From contig JAHFBR010000004.1 in assembly GCA_023249955.1 (NCBI GenBank), positions 1-20,432 on the forward strand: DNA of 20,432 bases, given 5' to 3'. Below are positions 1 to 7,671 of the stretch, piece after piece. This DNA comes from a bacterium. Lineage in GTDB: Bacteria; Babelota; Babeliae; Babelales; RVW-14. Within the stretch, counting starts at the first letter, position 1; each line of letters opens with the position of its first letter. The position numbers were made by a program, and so were the translations under genes. A model generated the notes under the pieces. That model searched no databases, was not told the DNA's origin, and saw only the letters and a list, made by a program, of their open reading frames with translations.

Positions 1-1
1 T

Positions 2-787
2 TGTGCGCACGGTGCAACCTACCAAGTGGCGCCGGCAATTTTTAAGGCACTTGGTGCCGACGTTCATGTACTTGCGGCCAATCCAGATGGCAAAAACATT
101 AACGATCATTGTGGTGCCTTGCATCCTGAAAAACTTGCGCAGGCCGTCCAAGAGCATCAAGCTCTCTGTGGTTTTGCGTTTGACGGTGATGGGGATCGCA
201 TCACGGCGGTTAACCGCCGTGGCCGGGTCAAAGATGGCGATGATATTGTGGCGCTTTTGATGCAACTTCCGGCCTATCGCAACGTGCCACAGATTGTGGG
301 AACCATCATGACCAACCAAGGATTTGAGCGCTTTTTGCAGCAGGATGGCAAGCAGCTGGTGCGCACCAAGGTTGGTGATAAATATATTGCTGCCCAGCTT
401 GAACAGAACAATTTACCGCTGGGAGGCGAACAGTCTGGCCATATTATCGTCAAAGAGTATCTGACTACCGGTGATGGCATTTTTGTTGCGCTCAAGGTTT
501 TGGAATCGATTTTAAACAGCAAAAACTGGGATTTAACAACATTTGAAAAGTTTCCTCAGGTGCTGGTCAATGTTCCGGTATCTCGCAAAGCCGATTTATC
601 GGTGCAGCCCTACGCTCAAATTATTACTGATTCTGAAAAAAAGCTTGGGCAGGGACGCTTAATTGTGCGATACTCTGGAACAGAGCCTCTGCTCAGAATT
701 ATGACAGAGGCGGAAAGTTATGAACTTGCACATGCGGTGGCACATGAGCTTGCTCATCTGCTACAAGAGGCCCTAAAATCTGAGTGA
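2..787 (+). CDS. glmM: Phosphoglucosamine mutase, C-terminal part (5' end outside window)
   Basis: The reading frame is open from the window edge, so the N-terminal domain with the catalytic serine loop is missing. GlmM converts glucosamine-6-phosphate to glucosamine-1-phosphate in the cytoplasm, the step before UDP-GlcNAc for peptidoglycan and lipopolysaccharide. Visible signatures are the metal-binding loop DGDGDR (182-199), the sugar-binding loop GGEQSGH (422-442) and the C-terminal phosphate-binding loop RYSGTEP (668-688). The GEQSGH form is typical of GlmM rather than of phosphomannomutases, and the segment before the metal loop (CAHGATYQVAP, then NPDGKNIN) also reads like GlmM. The GTG at 26 is an internal Val codon, not a start. 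The gene is followed 13 nt later by the DUF502 gene, whose ribosome-binding site lies right after this stop. Confidence 0.9.
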   Translation, partial: CAHGATYQVAPAIFKALGADVHVLAANPDGKNINDHCGALHPEKLAQAVQEHQALCGFAFDGDGDRITAVNRRGRVKDGDDIVALLMQLPAYRNVPQIVGTIMTNQGFERFLQQDGKQLVRTKVGDKYIAAQLEQNNLPLGGEQSGHIIVKEYLTTGDGIFVALKVLESILNSKNWDLTTFEKFPQVLVNVPVSRKADLSVQPYAQIITDSEKKLGQGRLIVRYSGTEPLLRIMTEAESYELAHAVAHELAHLLQEALKSE

Positions 788-800
788 TCAAGGAGTTTTT

Positions 801-1493
801 ATGACGTTATTGCAAGCTGTTAAAGCGGTCTTGTCGTTTATTAAAAGTGTCTTTCTGAGCGGCCTTTTTACAATTATCCCCATTGCTGCAACCATTTTCT
901 TTATCAATTTTATGTACAACTTTCTTTCACGCATGATTGCGCCGATTGTACGCTACGAACCGGCATATCTGCGTGCCATCCCGGGGGTTGAATTTGCTAT
1001 TGTTATGGCCATGATTTTGATCATCGGCTTTGTGCTTAAAGTATTTATTGCGCACCAAATTATTCATTATTTTGAACGGCTGGTTGCGCGTATTCCGCTG
1101 GTACGCATTGTGTATTCATCGGCCAAAATTCTGGTTGATTTCTTTAAAGTGCCGGTCAAGCCAACCACGCTCAAGCGCCAAGTGGTACTTATTCCGTATC
1201 CACAAAAGGGGCAATATCACCTTGCATTTTTGTTGGAGGGTGCTGAAGAGTCATATACGCGCATCATCCCAGATGGCTTCAAGCACTATCCAGAAGAGCG
1301 CTACGTCAAAATTTTTATGCCTCATTCACCAAATCCAACAGGCGGCTTCTTTTTCATCATGCCCGAGGACTCAATTATTTACACTGATATTTCATTTGAA
1401 GAGGCCATCAAGACGCTTGTTTCATGCGGTCTTATTACGCCAGAATCGATCAAAAACGTTACGGGCCCGTCGCCTCAAAATTTCCAAAGATGA
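801..1493 (+). CDS. DUF502 family inner-membrane protein
   Basis: This 230-residue protein has a hydrophobic N-terminus with a membrane helix at about residues 12-38 and a second helix at about 62-84. It then carries the conserved ERLVARIPLVRIVYSSAK segment (about 92-109) and a soluble, beta-rich C-terminal half. This arrangement and the IPLVRxIYSxxK motif are diagnostic of the DUF502 family, which has no established biochemical role. The start is supported by AAGGAG at 790-795. The gene sits between glmM and an lptF/lptG-type gene with 13-nt and 6-nt gaps, so the three are probably co-transcribed. An envelope-related role is an inference from that context only. Confidence 0.85.
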   Translation: MTLLQAVKAVLSFIKSVFLSGLFTIIPIAATIFFINFMYNFLSRMIAPIVRYEPAYLRAIPGVEFAIVMAMILIIGFVLKVFIAHQIIHYFERLVARIPLVRIVYSSAKILVDFFKVPVKPTTLKRQVVLIPYPQKGQYHLAFLLEGAEESYTRIIPDGFKHYPEERYVKIFMPHSPNPTGGFFFIMPEDSIIYTDISFEEAIKTLVSCGLITPESIKNVTGPSPQNFQR

Positions 1494-1499
1494 TAACAG

Positions 1500-2558
1500 A
1501 TGCTCATTTTTCGCTACTTGATGCAACGATTTTTAACATTTGTCGTGATCATCAGCATTCTGCTGGCATTTCTATTCAACTTTGTTGAGTTTTTCGAAAA
1601 GCTCTTGCGTGTTCGGCACGTGCAAGTGATAACGATAGCGCACTTTTTATGGCTCAATTTTATCCCCTCGTTGTTCGACTTGCTCCCCGTTGCGGTGTGG
1701 TTGGCAACCTGTTTATTGCTCAAAGAGCTGGATCAGCGCAATGAGTGGGAGCTTTTGCAGTTGCTAACTTTTATCCCCAAGCGTCTGATTACTTTTTTGC
1801 TGGCTATGGGCCTGTTGGTCAGCATCTTTACCGTGGTGGTGTATGAAAACTTTGTCAGCGATCTCGCCTTTCAGGCTGCGCATTTTAAGCAAGAAAAGTT
1901 GAAGCAGGCCACGGCACAATGCGTGGTAGATAAGTGGTTGGAGCTTGATGCTCATCAGCTGTGCTACGTTGGCTTTTTGGACCTGCAAGCGCAGCAGGGT
2001 AGTGAGATAATGCTACTTTTTATGAACCCGACGTTTGAGCTACTCAAAATTATCAAGGCGCCCTCGTTTTTTCTGGATCCTAAAACCAATAGCGTGCATT
2101 TGCAGCGCGGGCGTGTATTTGAGATTAGTCAGGCACAAGAATCAACGTTTGGTGAGCTTGATGTTGTGGTACCGTCATTTTTTTCACAAATGTGTATTGA
2201 ATGCGATGTTCCAACGTTGTACAGCGGGGCAAAAAAGCTTGTGTTGTACCGGTCGTTATTGCCGCCTGCTGTGTATAATGACCTCTTGGCCAAGCTTTTG
2301 GGGCGTATTGGATTTTATCTGCAGATTTTGCTTTATCCGCTTCTTACGCTTTGCCTATTTTTAAGCCTCAGGGGTGCTGTTACCCGTTGGATTGGGGCCC
2401 TGGTGGCATATCCGCTCTTTTTGATGATTGGCTTGATAGGGGATGGGGCGGTTAACAGTGGCCTGCATGCATTTGCTGTCCTGGTGCCCTATTTGCTGGT
2501 TATGGCTGGGCTCTTGACCTGGTTGTGGGGTGTATACGGCAAAAAAGGGCCTGTTTGA
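1500..2558 (+). CDS. LptF/LptG (YjgP/YjgQ) family permease
   Basis: This 352-residue protein has the family layout: two or three hydrophobic helices at the N-terminus (about 8-30, 50-72 and 98-118), a soluble periplasmic region (about 120-260) and about three C-terminal helices (about 268-345). The N-terminal motif after the second helix (LLKELDQRNEWELLQL) matches the conserved cytoplasmic loop of LptF/LptG, where it contacts the LptB ATPase. LptF and LptG form the membrane part of the ABC transporter that pulls lipopolysaccharide from the inner membrane towards the Lpt bridge. Whether this is LptF or LptG cannot be told from one copy. The length is close to normal. The ATG at 1500 follows the DUF502 stop by 6 nt; no strong ribosome-binding site is seen, which suits translational coupling. 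Confidence 0.87.
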   Translation: MLIFRYLMQRFLTFVVIISILLAFLFNFVEFFEKLLRVRHVQVITIAHFLWLNFIPSLFDLLPVAVWLATCLLLKELDQRNEWELLQLLTFIPKRLITFLLAMGLLVSIFTVVVYENFVSDLAFQAAHFKQEKLKQATAQCVVDKWLELDAHQLCYVGFLDLQAQQGSEIMLLFMNPTFELLKIIKAPSFFLDPKTNSVHLQRGRVFEISQAQESTFGELDVVVPSFFSQMCIECDVPTLYSGAKKLVLYRSLLPPAVYNDLLAKLLGRIGFYLQILLYPLLTLCLFLSLRGAVTRWIGALVAYPLFLMIGLIGDGAVNSGLHAFAVLVPYLLVMAGLLTWLWGVYGKKGPV

Positions 2559-2585
2559 GCCGCTTTCCTTGAAAAAACTTTTTAT

Positions 2586-2613
2586 TTGAATAGACTGATT
2601 TACGATCGATAAT
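2586..2613 (+). promoter_or_regulatory. Putative sigma-70 promoter for the secreted protein gene
   Basis: TTGAAT (2586-2591) and GATAAT (2608-2613) are separated by 16 bp in the AT-rich gap downstream of the permease. A second overlapping candidate is TTGAAA (2569-2574) with TAGACT (2591-2596), also 16 bp apart. Either would separate the secreted protein gene from the upstream operon. This rests on pattern only. Confidence 0.35.
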
Positions 2614-2655
2614 GGGTGTTGCATATTGATCTATGGGTAAATTACTAACATTGTT

Positions 2656-2661
2656 GAGAGG
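2656..2661 (+). promoter_or_regulatory. Ribosome-binding site that fixes the start at 2669
   Basis: GAGAGG lies 7 nt upstream of the ATG at 2669. The alternative in-frame ATG at 2633 has no such site and would put twelve residues ahead of an otherwise normal Sec signal peptide. Confidence 0.6.
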
Positions 2662-2668
2662 TTGGATT

Positions 2669-3784
2669 ATGACTATATCCACAAATCTTTGTGCTTTGAA
2701 GTCTAAAGCACTTGGGGTTCTTGTAGGTGCCGGTATGATGGTTGGGGTTGTGAATGCAGCGGATAACGCTGGAACACGTCCAGAGTTTCTTACCTACGAT
2801 CAACCAATCGTTGTATTCAAGTCGATTGATGGCGGCAAATATCCGTTTATGATGAAATTTAACCCTGCCACCAGTGATATTCAAACAGTTCTGTTTGGAG
2901 CGTATAAAAATGGTAGTGTGCAGCTGATTAAAAAGGGTGAAGAGCTGGCAACCATGATCCCTGTGCGTTCTATCACTCAAAACATTGATAGCAATATCAA
3001 GCTTGATAAAAAATTCAAAGGATATCGCGAAACTGTTATTGGTGTAGGTTTGGAGTCTACGCTTCAAATCCTGGGATTGATGTCAGCAGCTGGTTACAAG
3101 GGGATTCCTTTGGTAGACGAGTATGTTGCCGGTTGTCCAATGAAAATAGTTCTGAGCTCACAAGCTCATCTTGATGCTCTGGTACAATATTTGTCTCGTT
3201 GCTTTGCAGCAAAAGGGATTGAGCCGCGTGATAGTAAGCCGCTGTTGCTGTTGAATGTTTTGAATCAACCGACAAGTAATGATTCCATGGCATTTTTGGA
3301 AGAGTACTTTGAGATTTTGGATTCGTCAGATTCAGCAGTAAAACTGTTTTTTGAGGGAGCTCAAAAAGCAATTTATGGCGCAATGATCAAGACAAAAGAT
3401 GCTCGCCTGGTTGGTGAGTCAGTTGGCGAAGTGTTGATGAATACCTGGGAAGAGGGTGTTTCTAAGATCGCTAAAGATTTCGATACCAAAAAGTTTGCAC
3501 TTTATGCGCTTGGTGGAGTTGGTGCCTATCTTGCAGGTGATCTGATTATCAATCCTGGAACAAGTAAGATCAAGGGCTTCTTGAACAATCAATTTATGTC
3601 ACAACAAAAGGACAAAGACGGTGCGTCTGTACTCAAAGATGGCAAGCCTGTTTATGTTCTTGATACCGATAAGCTCAAGATCCCAGCTGCCACAGTTGCT
3701 GCAATACTTGCAGGTATGGTAGCGTACAATGCGCTTCTTGGTGAAAAAGACGAGAGCGAATTGAACCAAATCTATACTGCATAA
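2669..3784 (+). CDS. Secreted protein of unknown function with a Sec signal peptide
   Basis: I do not recognise this family. From the ATG at 2669 the protein is 371 residues. The N-terminus has a Lys-containing start, a hydrophobic core (ALGVLVGAGMMVGVV) and a probable signal peptidase site after VNA at about residue 30, so export to the periplasm or beyond is likely. The central part (about 60-250) has a mixed, soluble composition with two cysteines (in AGCPM and SRCFA) that could form a disulfide. The C-terminal third has two hydrophobic stretches, near KFALYALGGVGAYLAGDLII and near PAATVAAILAGMVAYNALLG, which may be membrane helices or a hydrophobic hairpin. The gene has its own candidate promoter and a strong terminator, so it is probably monocistronic. 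No catalytic motif was seen. Confidence 0.8.
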   Translation: MTISTNLCALKSKALGVLVGAGMMVGVVNAADNAGTRPEFLTYDQPIVVFKSIDGGKYPFMMKFNPATSDIQTVLFGAYKNGSVQLIKKGEELATMIPVRSITQNIDSNIKLDKKFKGYRETVIGVGLESTLQILGLMSAAGYKGIPLVDEYVAGCPMKIVLSSQAHLDALVQYLSRCFAAKGIEPRDSKPLLLLNVLNQPTSNDSMAFLEEYFEILDSSDSAVKLFFEGAQKAIYGAMIKTKDARLVGESVGEVLMNTWEEGVSKIAKDFDTKKFALYALGGVGAYLAGDLIINPGTSKIKGFLNNQFMSQQKDKDGASVLKDGKPVYVLDTDKLKIPAATVAAILAGMVAYNALLGEKDESELNQIYTA

Positions 3785-3807
3785 GCAGACTGAAAAGCTT
3801 ATTCAAC

Positions 3808-3842
3808 AAAAAAGGGCCGGGTAAAACACCCGGCCCTTTTTT
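3808..3842. terminator. Symmetric rho-independent terminator between convergent genes
   Basis: A perfect 9-bp GC-rich stem, GGGCCGGGT (3814-3822) with ACCCGGCCC (3828-3836), encloses the 5-nt loop AAAAC. It is flanked by A6 (3808-3813) and T6 (3837-3842). Because of the A and T runs it works on both strands, ending the secreted-protein transcript (plus) and the grpE-pssA-htrA-tlyA operon (minus), whose last stop is at 3866. Confidence 0.93.
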
Positions 3843-3865
3843 GTTGCTCTAAATTTTATTGCTGT

Positions 3866-4600
3866 TCATTGTTGCTCAAAGAAGCCCAAAAACTCTTTAT
3901 TACCCGATGTTGCTCCCAGGATGGGTGAATCTATCACCCCCGTGCATTTGAAGCCAAATTCGGCCATTCCTGTTTTAATTTTGGTGATAACCCGTTGATG
4001 TATAGCATCATTTTTTACGATACCACCCTTGCTGATGTCTTCGCGCTCAGCCTCAAACTGTGGCTTGATCAGCACGATGATCTTGCCATCGGGCTTGATT
4101 AGATGCTTGATGGCTGGCATGACCTTGAGGACCGAGATAAACGAAAGATCAAGGGTGACCAGGTCAACCTGTTCTGGCAGCTTAGTCAAAAGCCTGACAT
4201 TTGTTTTTTCAAGCAGGATTACGCGTTGGTCATTACGGATTTTTTCATGCACCTGGCCGTAGCCAACATCAACGCCGTACACGCGTTTGATACCGCGTTG
4301 CAACAGGCAGTCAGTGAAGCCACCGGTTGAAATGCCGGCGTCCATCGCGATCTTATCTTTTACATCAACGTTAAAATGATCCAGTGCGGCTTCCAGTTTA
4401 AACCCGGCGCGGCTGGCGTAGCGTGGCGTCTCTTCGGTTACAAGAATGGTTACATCTTCTGGGGTTGGGGTGCCCGGTTTGGTAATCGGGCTTCCATCAA
4501 CCAAAACTTTGCCTTGAATAATAAAGCTTTGAATCTGATTGCGTGTCAGCGCTGGATAGCGCTCAAGAACGAGTAAATCAAGCCGCTTTTTGTTGCTCAT
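3866..4600 (-). CDS. tlyA: TlyA family rRNA 2'-O-methyltransferase (S4 plus FtsJ-like domain)
   Basis: This 244-residue protein has an N-terminal S4 RNA-binding domain (about 4-60; RLDLLVLERYPALTRNQIQSF, KVLVDG) followed by a Rossmann-fold methyltransferase domain. The SAM motif is MDAGISTGGFTDCLLQRG (86-103), then VYGVDVGYGQ (107-116), LDLSFISV (150-157), LIKPQFEAER (177-186) and KGGIV (191-195). K68, D151, K179 and E236 are the likely equivalents of the Lys-Asp-Lys-Glu catalytic tetrad known in FtsJ/TlyA enzymes. Characterised TlyA proteins methylate ribose 2'-OH groups in 16S and/or 23S rRNA and affect capreomycin sensitivity; the older name 'hemolysin A' is historical. The start overlaps the end of the upstream protease gene by 23 nt, so translation is probably coupled. 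It is the last gene before the bidirectional terminator. Confidence 0.92.
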   Translation of the reverse strand: MSNKKRLDLLVLERYPALTRNQIQSFIIQGKVLVDGSPITKPGTPTPEDVTILVTEETPRYASRAGFKLEAALDHFNVDVKDKIAMDAGISTGGFTDCLLQRGIKRVYGVDVGYGQVHEKIRNDQRVILLEKTNVRLLTKLPEQVDLVTLDLSFISVLKVMPAIKHLIKPDGKIIVLIKPQFEAEREDISKGGIVKNDAIHQRVITKIKTGMAEFGFKCTGVIDSPILGATSGNKEFLGFFEQQ

Positions 4601-6230
4601 GTGGTTTCTCTGGAGTATTGGTTAACTGATTGAGCAGCCCTGATTTTGGATAAAAGTAACGAGCTGCAAGCATATTTTCTTCGCGTAAAACTTTATCAAC
4701 GGACATGACGGCATAGTAATTATCGCTGGTGCGAATGGTAATGTAGCGCGACTCTTTGCTGGCCAGAACGGCGTTGCGGAAGTCGCTGAGTGACTTAACT
4801 TTTTTACCATTTACTTCGTCAATAATCTCGCCTGGTCGTAACACACGTGTTTTAATGGCTTGCGAGTTTGGTAAAACATGTGTGATGACAATATTTGGTT
4901 CGTCGTACTGCACCTCAATTTTGCCGTAGCGAACCAAGTCGGGTATGCGTGAAATCATGATGCCAACGTGATTGAGTGAAAGCTGCATGACCACCAGGCC
5001 GCCAATGATTTCGTAATCGGTTGCCTCTTTTTCAAATTCTGGATAAATCATGCGAATGGGTGGCAGGTACTTGTGTTCAAAGGTGAACGAGAACTCTTTG
5101 CGCACTCCTTTGCGATAAATCACAAAATTGAGCGTGTCACCAACGGTTAATCGATTTAAAAATTCAAACAAAGACGCTTTGTCTTCGCTCCACGGAACGT
5201 TGATATCGCCATACATATCGATGCGATGGCCGTTGACCTCGTACAGCATATCGCCTTCTTTGATGCCAACGTTTTCCAGCAGGGTGCCCTTAAACACTTT
5301 GGCAATGTACCAGCCGCCATCTGCAGGGTTTTCTAAAAACTTGACCAGCTCTGATGTTGCTGCAGTAAACAGGCACCCCAGCGTTGGCTTGCGTAACAGC
5401 TTTACTTTGTAAAGATCTTGGAGCGCACTTTTTACTTCGTTGATAGGAATAATGTAGCCAACATTTTGTGCCTCCATGATGCCGCGTGAGTTGATACCAA
5501 TCACAGTGCCGTTGGTATCAAGTGCAGGGCCTCCCGAGTTGCCAGGGTTCAGCGGAGCAGTGATTTGGATAAAACCTGCGCTGCCCAAACGCTCACGTCC
5601 ACTGACAATGCCTAACGTGCTTTTAAGGCGCGTTTGGCCAAGTGGATAACCAAGAGCCAACACTTCTTGCGAACGCAAAATGCTATCCGAGTCACCCAAT
5701 TCCAAAAAGGTAATGCCACCATTGCGTTGCATGATGCGTTCACGTGCCTCTTGTGACAGGGTCAAAAGCGCAATGTCGCGCTCTGGGCAGACGCCGATAA
5801 TTTCCACATCAAAACGTTCAAGCCCAAATGATGGGATTTGAATTTCAACGCTACTTGCTTGTGCAATGACGTGATAGTTTGAAACAATATCGCCGTTTGC
5901 ATTGATAAAAAAACCGCTGCCAGAACCTTCAGCCTGGTCGGGCGTTTTGTACGGCTCCAACCAGTTAAATTCGGTGACGTGTGCAAAAATTTGGATGACA
6001 GTATCTTTAACTTTTCTTTGAACGGAGAGCCAGGTGTTTTCTGTTGCAGCAGAGATAATGCGTGCAGGGGCCGGGGTACCATCGGTTTTTTGAGCGTCGC
6101 CTTTGCTCACAGCCTGAACATGATGGCTCAGATTGGCATGATGTTTGACCAGTACGATGGATACAACAAACGCTCCTGTTGAAAAGATGAGGGCGCAGAG
6201 CAGGATGATTCTCTTGGTGACTTCATTCAT
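4578..6230 (-). CDS. HtrA/DegP-like membrane-anchored serine protease with two PDZ-like regions
   Basis: This 550-residue protein starts with one hydrophobic anchor or uncleaved signal (about 7-28), followed by a linker and a trypsin-like domain (about 70-270). The triad is His120 (in NYHV), Asp152 (in ERDIALL) and Ser232 (in NPGNSGGPALD), and the substrate loop LGYPLG (192-198) is present. Two PDZ-like regions follow at about 283-385 and 440-515 (GEIIDEVNGKKVKSLSDF in the second). HtrA proteases degrade or refold misfolded envelope proteins. The unusually large spacing between the PDZ regions, with a segment around 390-440, resembles long Deg-type proteins more than E. coli DegP. Its start overlaps the end of pssA by 8 nt, and AAGGA sits 7 nt upstream. 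The grpE neighbour fits a protein quality-control theme. The exact subfamily is uncertain. Confidence 0.9.
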   Translation of the reverse strand: MNEVTKRIILLCALIFSTGAFVVSIVLVKHHANLSHHVQAVSKGDAQKTDGTPAPARIISAATENTWLSVQRKVKDTVIQIFAHVTEFNWLEPYKTPDQAEGSGSGFFINANGDIVSNYHVIAQASSVEIQIPSFGLERFDVEIIGVCPERDIALLTLSQEARERIMQRNGGITFLELGDSDSILRSQEVLALGYPLGQTRLKSTLGIVSGRERLGSAGFIQITAPLNPGNSGGPALDTNGTVIGINSRGIMEAQNVGYIIPINEVKSALQDLYKVKLLRKPTLGCLFTAATSELVKFLENPADGGWYIAKVFKGTLLENVGIKEGDMLYEVNGHRIDMYGDINVPWSEDKASLFEFLNRLTVGDTLNFVIYRKGVRKEFSFTFEHKYLPPIRMIYPEFEKEATDYEIIGGLVVMQLSLNHVGIMISRIPDLVRYGKIEVQYDEPNIVITHVLPNSQAIKTRVLRPGEIIDEVNGKKVKSLSDFRNAVLASKESRYITIRTSDNYYAVMSVDKVLREENMLAARYFYPKSGLLNQLTNTPEKPHEQQKAA

Positions 6231-7011
6231 GAAACGGTCCTTTTTTTAGATGATGGATTTTAGCTCTAAAGTACTCCTCAAAAGCAAAAAGAAAGTACCC
6301 AATAAATAGGATGAGCAGCACACGTGTAAAGCCCATGGTAATGACAAAAGCGCCGACACTTAATCCCGCCAGAGCATACATATTTCTGGAAAGTTGCTTG
6401 AAGGAGGGAAAGGGAATGCGGCTGACCATGAGTAACGCGAGTGAAAGAACCAGGAGGAGCAGAAGGGTAACGAGTGTTGATTTGAGGACAATGTGATTGG
6501 TGTTGAGCAACAGGGTTGCCAAAAAACATCCAGCGATGGGTGTTGGGGTGCCCAAAAAAAGTATGGTTTGTTGGCTGTGCGTGACGTTAAAACGTGCAAG
6601 GCGCAGCAGGCCGGCAAGCATAAAAAGTGCACAAACCGCAAAGCCCAATCCGCCAACGCGTTTGAGTTGCCAAAAATAGATCAAAGCAGCAGGTGCTAGG
6701 CAGAACGAAATGCTGTCACACAGTGAATCCAGCTGCATGCCCAAATCGCTGGTAAATTTGGTGTAACGTGCAATGCGTCCATCAAGCGTATCCATCAGAG
6801 CGCCCAGCAAAATAAAATAGGCGGCAGCAATAAAGTCGCCATGTGCAGCAAAAATGATTGAACAAAAGCCAAAGAAAGCGTTACCAAGTGTGAACAGATT
6901 GGGCAAAATGCGTAACCCTTTTTCAAGGCGTGCTCGATTAAAGCGTCCGCGAAAAAAGCGCTTGCGGTTGCCGCGGTTGAAAGGGAGTTCGCCTTGTTTG
7001 ACCAATGCCAT
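6223..7011 (-). CDS. pssA: CDP-diacylglycerol-serine O-phosphatidyltransferase
   Basis: PssA makes phosphatidylserine from CDP-diacylglycerol and L-serine in the inner membrane, on the way to phosphatidylethanolamine. The 262-residue protein carries the complete CDP-alcohol phosphotransferase signature DGxxARx8GxxxDxxxD: D77, G78, A81, R82, G91, D95 and D99, with D74 just before it. The N-terminal NLFTLGNAFFGF (38-49) is typical of the PssA subgroup. Several hydrophobic helices follow, and the C-terminus ends in a short charged tail. A basic stretch at 12-30 (many Arg and Lys) precedes the first helix, as expected for a cytoplasmic N-terminus. The start lies 11 nt after grpE's stop with only a weak AAGG upstream; its 3' end overlaps the htrA-type gene by 8 nt. 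All four minus-strand genes look like one operon. Confidence 0.92.
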   Translation of the reverse strand: MALVKQGELPFNRGNRKRFFRGRFNRARLEKGLRILPNLFTLGNAFFGFCSIIFAAHGDFIAAAYFILLGALMDTLDGRIARYTKFTSDLGMQLDSLCDSISFCLAPAALIYFWQLKRVGGLGFAVCALFMLAGLLRLARFNVTHSQQTILFLGTPTPIAGCFLATLLLNTNHIVLKSTLVTLLLLLVLSLALLMVSRIPFPSFKQLSRNMYALAGLSVGAFVITMGFTRVLLILFIGYFLFAFEEYFRAKIHHLKKGPFHE

Positions 7012-7021
7012 AATAAAAGCC

Positions 7022-7513
7022 TTATTTTGCTACGCTGACGCGCGCATGTTTAATCACTTTGCCTTTAAAAGTATAGCCCTTGCTTAATAGTTGCACGATA
7101 TTGCCGCTTTGATGCTCAGAGCTTTCCACATTCATCAGTGCTTCGTGCAGCTCAGGGTTAAAAGTGCCGGTTGCTACAATTTCTTCAACACCAAGACTGG
7201 TAAGGGTTTTTTTGAAATTTTTCAAAATCAGTTGGAAGCCTTCAATCCAAGCCGGTGCGGCCTGGCTGCCTTCGGCCGTTTGAACGGCGCGTTCAAGGTC
7301 GTCGACAAGAGGCAGCATCTTTTCTATGATGTCTGCCTGCATGATGTGCGTCCATTCGGTACGCTCACGCTCGATGCGGCGTTTGTAATTTTGGAAATCG
7401 GCGTTCAAACGCAAGAACTGGTCTTTGTAGTCCGATTCGTAACTTTGAGGCTGAGCCTTTTCGGTTTCAAGCGATTCAGGAGTTTCGTTTTTTTTATCTT
7501 CAGCAGAGAACAT
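7022..7513 (-). CDS. grpE: Nucleotide exchange factor GrpE
   Basis: GrpE releases ADP from DnaK during the cytoplasmic chaperone cycle. The preferred start at 7513 gives 163 residues, beginning MFSAEDKK. A charged, disordered N-terminus is followed by a long coiled-coil helix (LRLNADFQNYKRRIERER, a GrpE hallmark) and the C-terminal beta domain with LHEAL, then LLSKGYTFKGKVIKHARVSV, which matches the GrpE end consensus. The alternative ATG at 7543 would add ten residues but has no ribosome-binding site. No dnaK or dnaJ follows; instead pssA comes 11 nt downstream, an unusual partner. No CIRCE (HrcA) operator was seen upstream. Confidence 0.94.
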   Translation of the reverse strand: MFSAEDKKNETPESLETEKAQPQSYESDYKDQFLRLNADFQNYKRRIERERTEWTHIMQADIIEKMLPLVDDLERAVQTAEGSQAAPAWIEGFQLILKNFKKTLTSLGVEEIVATGTFNPELHEALMNVESSEHQSGNIVQLLSKGYTFKGKVIKHARVSVAK

Positions 7514-7522
7514 GCGTCTAAT

Positions 7523-7527
7523 ACCTC
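7523..7527 (-). promoter_or_regulatory. Ribosome-binding site that fixes the grpE start
   Basis: On the minus strand GAGGT lies 9 nt upstream of the ATG at 7513. The longer frame beginning at 7543 has no purine-rich site ahead of it. Confidence 0.6.
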
Positions 7528-7591
7528 GTAAGCTAAAAAGCATTGTTGATCATAGTCTTGAGCCCATAAAATCTTGTTTTTTCCACATTCT

Positions 7592-7620
7592 ACTATACCA
7601 TAAAAATCAATTGCTCAAAA
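7592..7620 (-). promoter_or_regulatory. Putative sigma-70 promoter of the grpE-pssA-htrA-tlyA operon
   Basis: On the minus strand TTTTGA (7620-7615) and TATAGT (7597-7592) are 17 bp apart, about 80 nt upstream of the grpE start. The intergenic stretch 7514-7671 separates divergent genes, so it should also hold a promoter for the methyltransferase; I could not place that one convincingly. Confidence 0.4.
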
Positions 7621-7671
7621 GCTTGAATACATGCCTGAAAAAGTGCAAAAAAGCAGGAGAAGGGAGCCGCT

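Noticed and set aside
2645..3067. Minus-strand frame of 140 codons opposite the secreted protein gene
   Set aside because: The plus-strand gene has a signal peptide, ribosome-binding site and terminator; the opposite frame has none of these.
7091..7531. Plus-strand frame of 146 codons opposite grpE
   Set aside because: It lies entirely opposite a recognised GrpE gene and shows no recognisable domain.
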